Shown piece by piece: positions 5,195 through 6,288 of a stretch of DNA of 6,288 bases. Below the pieces are notes generated by a model. The model had not been told where the DNA came from. It did not search any database and worked only from the letters and a program-made list of their open reading frames with translations. The position numbers and the translations under genes are program-made. Each line of letters starts with the position of its first letter. Positions within the stretch are counted from its first letter, which is position 1. This DNA is from Ruminococcus sp. (lineage in GTDB: Bacteria > Bacillota > Clostridia > Oscillospirales > Acutalibacteraceae): positions 1-6,288 of the forward strand of contig JAFOED010000027.1 of assembly GCA_017380355.1 (NCBI GenBank), given 5' to 3'.

Positions 5195-6288
5195 ATGGCA
5201 AAACAGATTGCTTACGGCGAAGACGCTAGAAAAGCTTTACAGAGCGGTATCGATAAACTTGCTGATACTGTTAAAATCACATTAGGTCCAAAGGGCAGAA
5301 ATGTTGTAATCGATAAGAAATTCGGTGCTCCACTCATTACAAACGATGGTGTTACTATCGCTAAAGAGATTGAGCTCGAAGACGCTTTTGAGAATATGGG
5401 TGCACAGCTCGTAAAGGAAGTTTCTATCAAGACAAATGATATCGCAGGTGATGGTACTACAACAGCTACTTTACTTGCTCAGGCACTTATCCGTGAGGGT
5501 ATGAAAAACGTTGCTGCAGGCGCTAATCCAATGGTACTGAAGAAAGGTATCAGCCTTGCTGTTGACGAAGCAGTAAAAGCTGTTATCGCTAACTCACAGC
5601 AGGTTAAGGGTACAGAAGATATCGCTCGTGTTGCTACAGTTTCTTCAGCTGATGAGTACATCGGTAACTTAATCGCTGAGGCTATGGAAAAGGTTTCTAA
5701 AGACGGTGTTATCACTGTTGAAGAGTCTAAGACTGCTGAGACATACTCTGAAGTTGTTGAGGGTATGATGTTCGACAGAGGTTATATCGCTCCATATATG
5801 GTTACTGATACAGATAAGATGGTTGCTGACATCGACGATGCACTTATTCTCATTACAGACAAGAAAATCTCCACAACACAGGAGATTTTACCATTACTTG
5901 AACAGATTGTTCAGTCTGGCAGAAAGTTAGTTATTATTGCTGAAGACGTTGAGGGTGAAGCTCTCACAACTCTCGTACTCAATAAACTCAGAGGTACATT
6001 CACAGTTGTTGCAGTAAAAGCTCCTGGTTTCGGTGATAGAAGAAAAGAAATGCTTCAGGATATCGCTATTCTTACAGGCGGTACAGTTATCACATCAGAT
6101 TTAGGCCTCGAACTCAAAGACGCTACAATTGAACAGTGTGGTCGCGCACGTCAGGTTAAGATTTCTAAAGAAGACACAATTATCGTTGACGGTGCAGGTG
6201 ACGAGAATCAGATTAAGTATCGTGTTGCTCAGATTCGTCAGCAGATTGAGACAACTACATCTGATTTTGACAGAGAAAAGCTTCAGGA
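5195..6288 (+). CDS. groEL: GroEL chaperonin (Cpn60), 5' part, cut by the window edge
   Basis: The frame runs open from ATG 5195 to the right edge, giving 364 complete codons of a protein that is normally about 540 residues. GroEL forms the double-ring ATP-driven folding chamber that works with GroES. The N-terminus MAKQIAYGEDAR, the nucleotide-binding GPKGRN (31-36), NDGVTIAKEI (50-59) and the phosphate-binding AGDGTTTAT (84-92) are intact. The apical domain includes MMFDRGYIAPYM and the later KAPGFGDRRKEML segment. The remaining equatorial part, with the catalytic Asp equivalent to E. coli D398 and any C-terminal GGM tail, lies outside. AGGAGG (5180-5185) lies 9 bases before the ATG, and the gene follows groES by 16 bases, so the two are cotranscribed and share HrcA control. 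No frameshift or internal stop is seen. Confidence 0.98.
   Translation, partial: MAKQIAYGEDARKALQSGIDKLADTVKITLGPKGRNVVIDKKFGAPLITNDGVTIAKEIELEDAFENMGAQLVKEVSIKTNDIAGDGTTTATLLAQALIREGMKNVAAGANPMVLKKGISLAVDEAVKAVIANSQQVKGTEDIARVATVSSADEYIGNLIAEAMEKVSKDGVITVEESKTAETYSEVVEGMMFDRGYIAPYMVTDTDKMVADIDDALILITDKKISTTQEILPLLEQIVQSGRKLVIIAEDVEGEALTTLVLNKLRGTFTVVAVKAPGFGDRRKEMLQDIAILTGGTVITSDLGLELKDATIEQCGRARQVKISKEDTIIVDGAGDENQIKYRVAQIRQQIETTTSDFDREKLQ

Noticed and set aside
4875..5715. Minus-strand open frames opposite groES and groEL
   Set aside because: They lie opposite strongly conserved chaperonin genes and have shadow-like Ser/Thr/Pro-rich composition and no start signals.

Overview
The window is AT-rich DNA, apparently from a gut Firmicute of the Ruminococcus group, and most resembles Ruminococcus bromii. 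The main evidence is a secreted GH13 alpha-amylase carrying a CBM26-like starch-binding module and a C-terminal type I dockerin, which is the architecture of the R. bromii amylosome. A perfect CIRCE operator in front of groES-groEL and the AGGAGG-type ribosome binding sites also fit a Gram-positive anaerobe. The species assignment is inference; no search was run.

Layout, with all genes on the + strand. Positions 3-275 hold the tail of a DUF6076-type zinc-ribbon protein. It enters from the left edge and seems to lose its conserved C-terminus. Positions 276-487 are AT-rich non-coding DNA with 11-base direct repeats, a near-palindrome and a good promoter. Positions 488-2863 encode the dockerin-bearing amylase, closed by a strong hairpin terminator. 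Positions 2972-3589 encode a DUF1643 protein of unknown function with its own extended -10 promoter and terminator. About 3708-4769 encode a membrane-anchored protein of the ABC substrate-binding family PF04392, with its own promoter and no transporter partners in view. Positions 4770-4893 hold a weak hairpin, a promoter and CIRCE. Positions 4894-5178 are groES, and 5195 to the right edge is the first two thirds of groEL.

Only groES and groEL look like an operon. Every other gene appears to be a single transcription unit with its own promoter, and the first two gaps after the amylase contain clear intrinsic terminators. The amylase would be exported and docked on a cohesin scaffold to degrade starch. 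The substrate-binding protein would sit on the outer face of the membrane. GroESL is the HrcA-controlled cytoplasmic chaperonin.

I found no CRISPR array, insertion sequence, tRNA or rRNA, and no clear new multi-gene system. The items most worth a second look are the near-symmetric dockerin, the orphan cysteine-rich membrane-anchored binding protein, the repeat cluster upstream of the amylase promoter, and the truncated DUF6076 gene.
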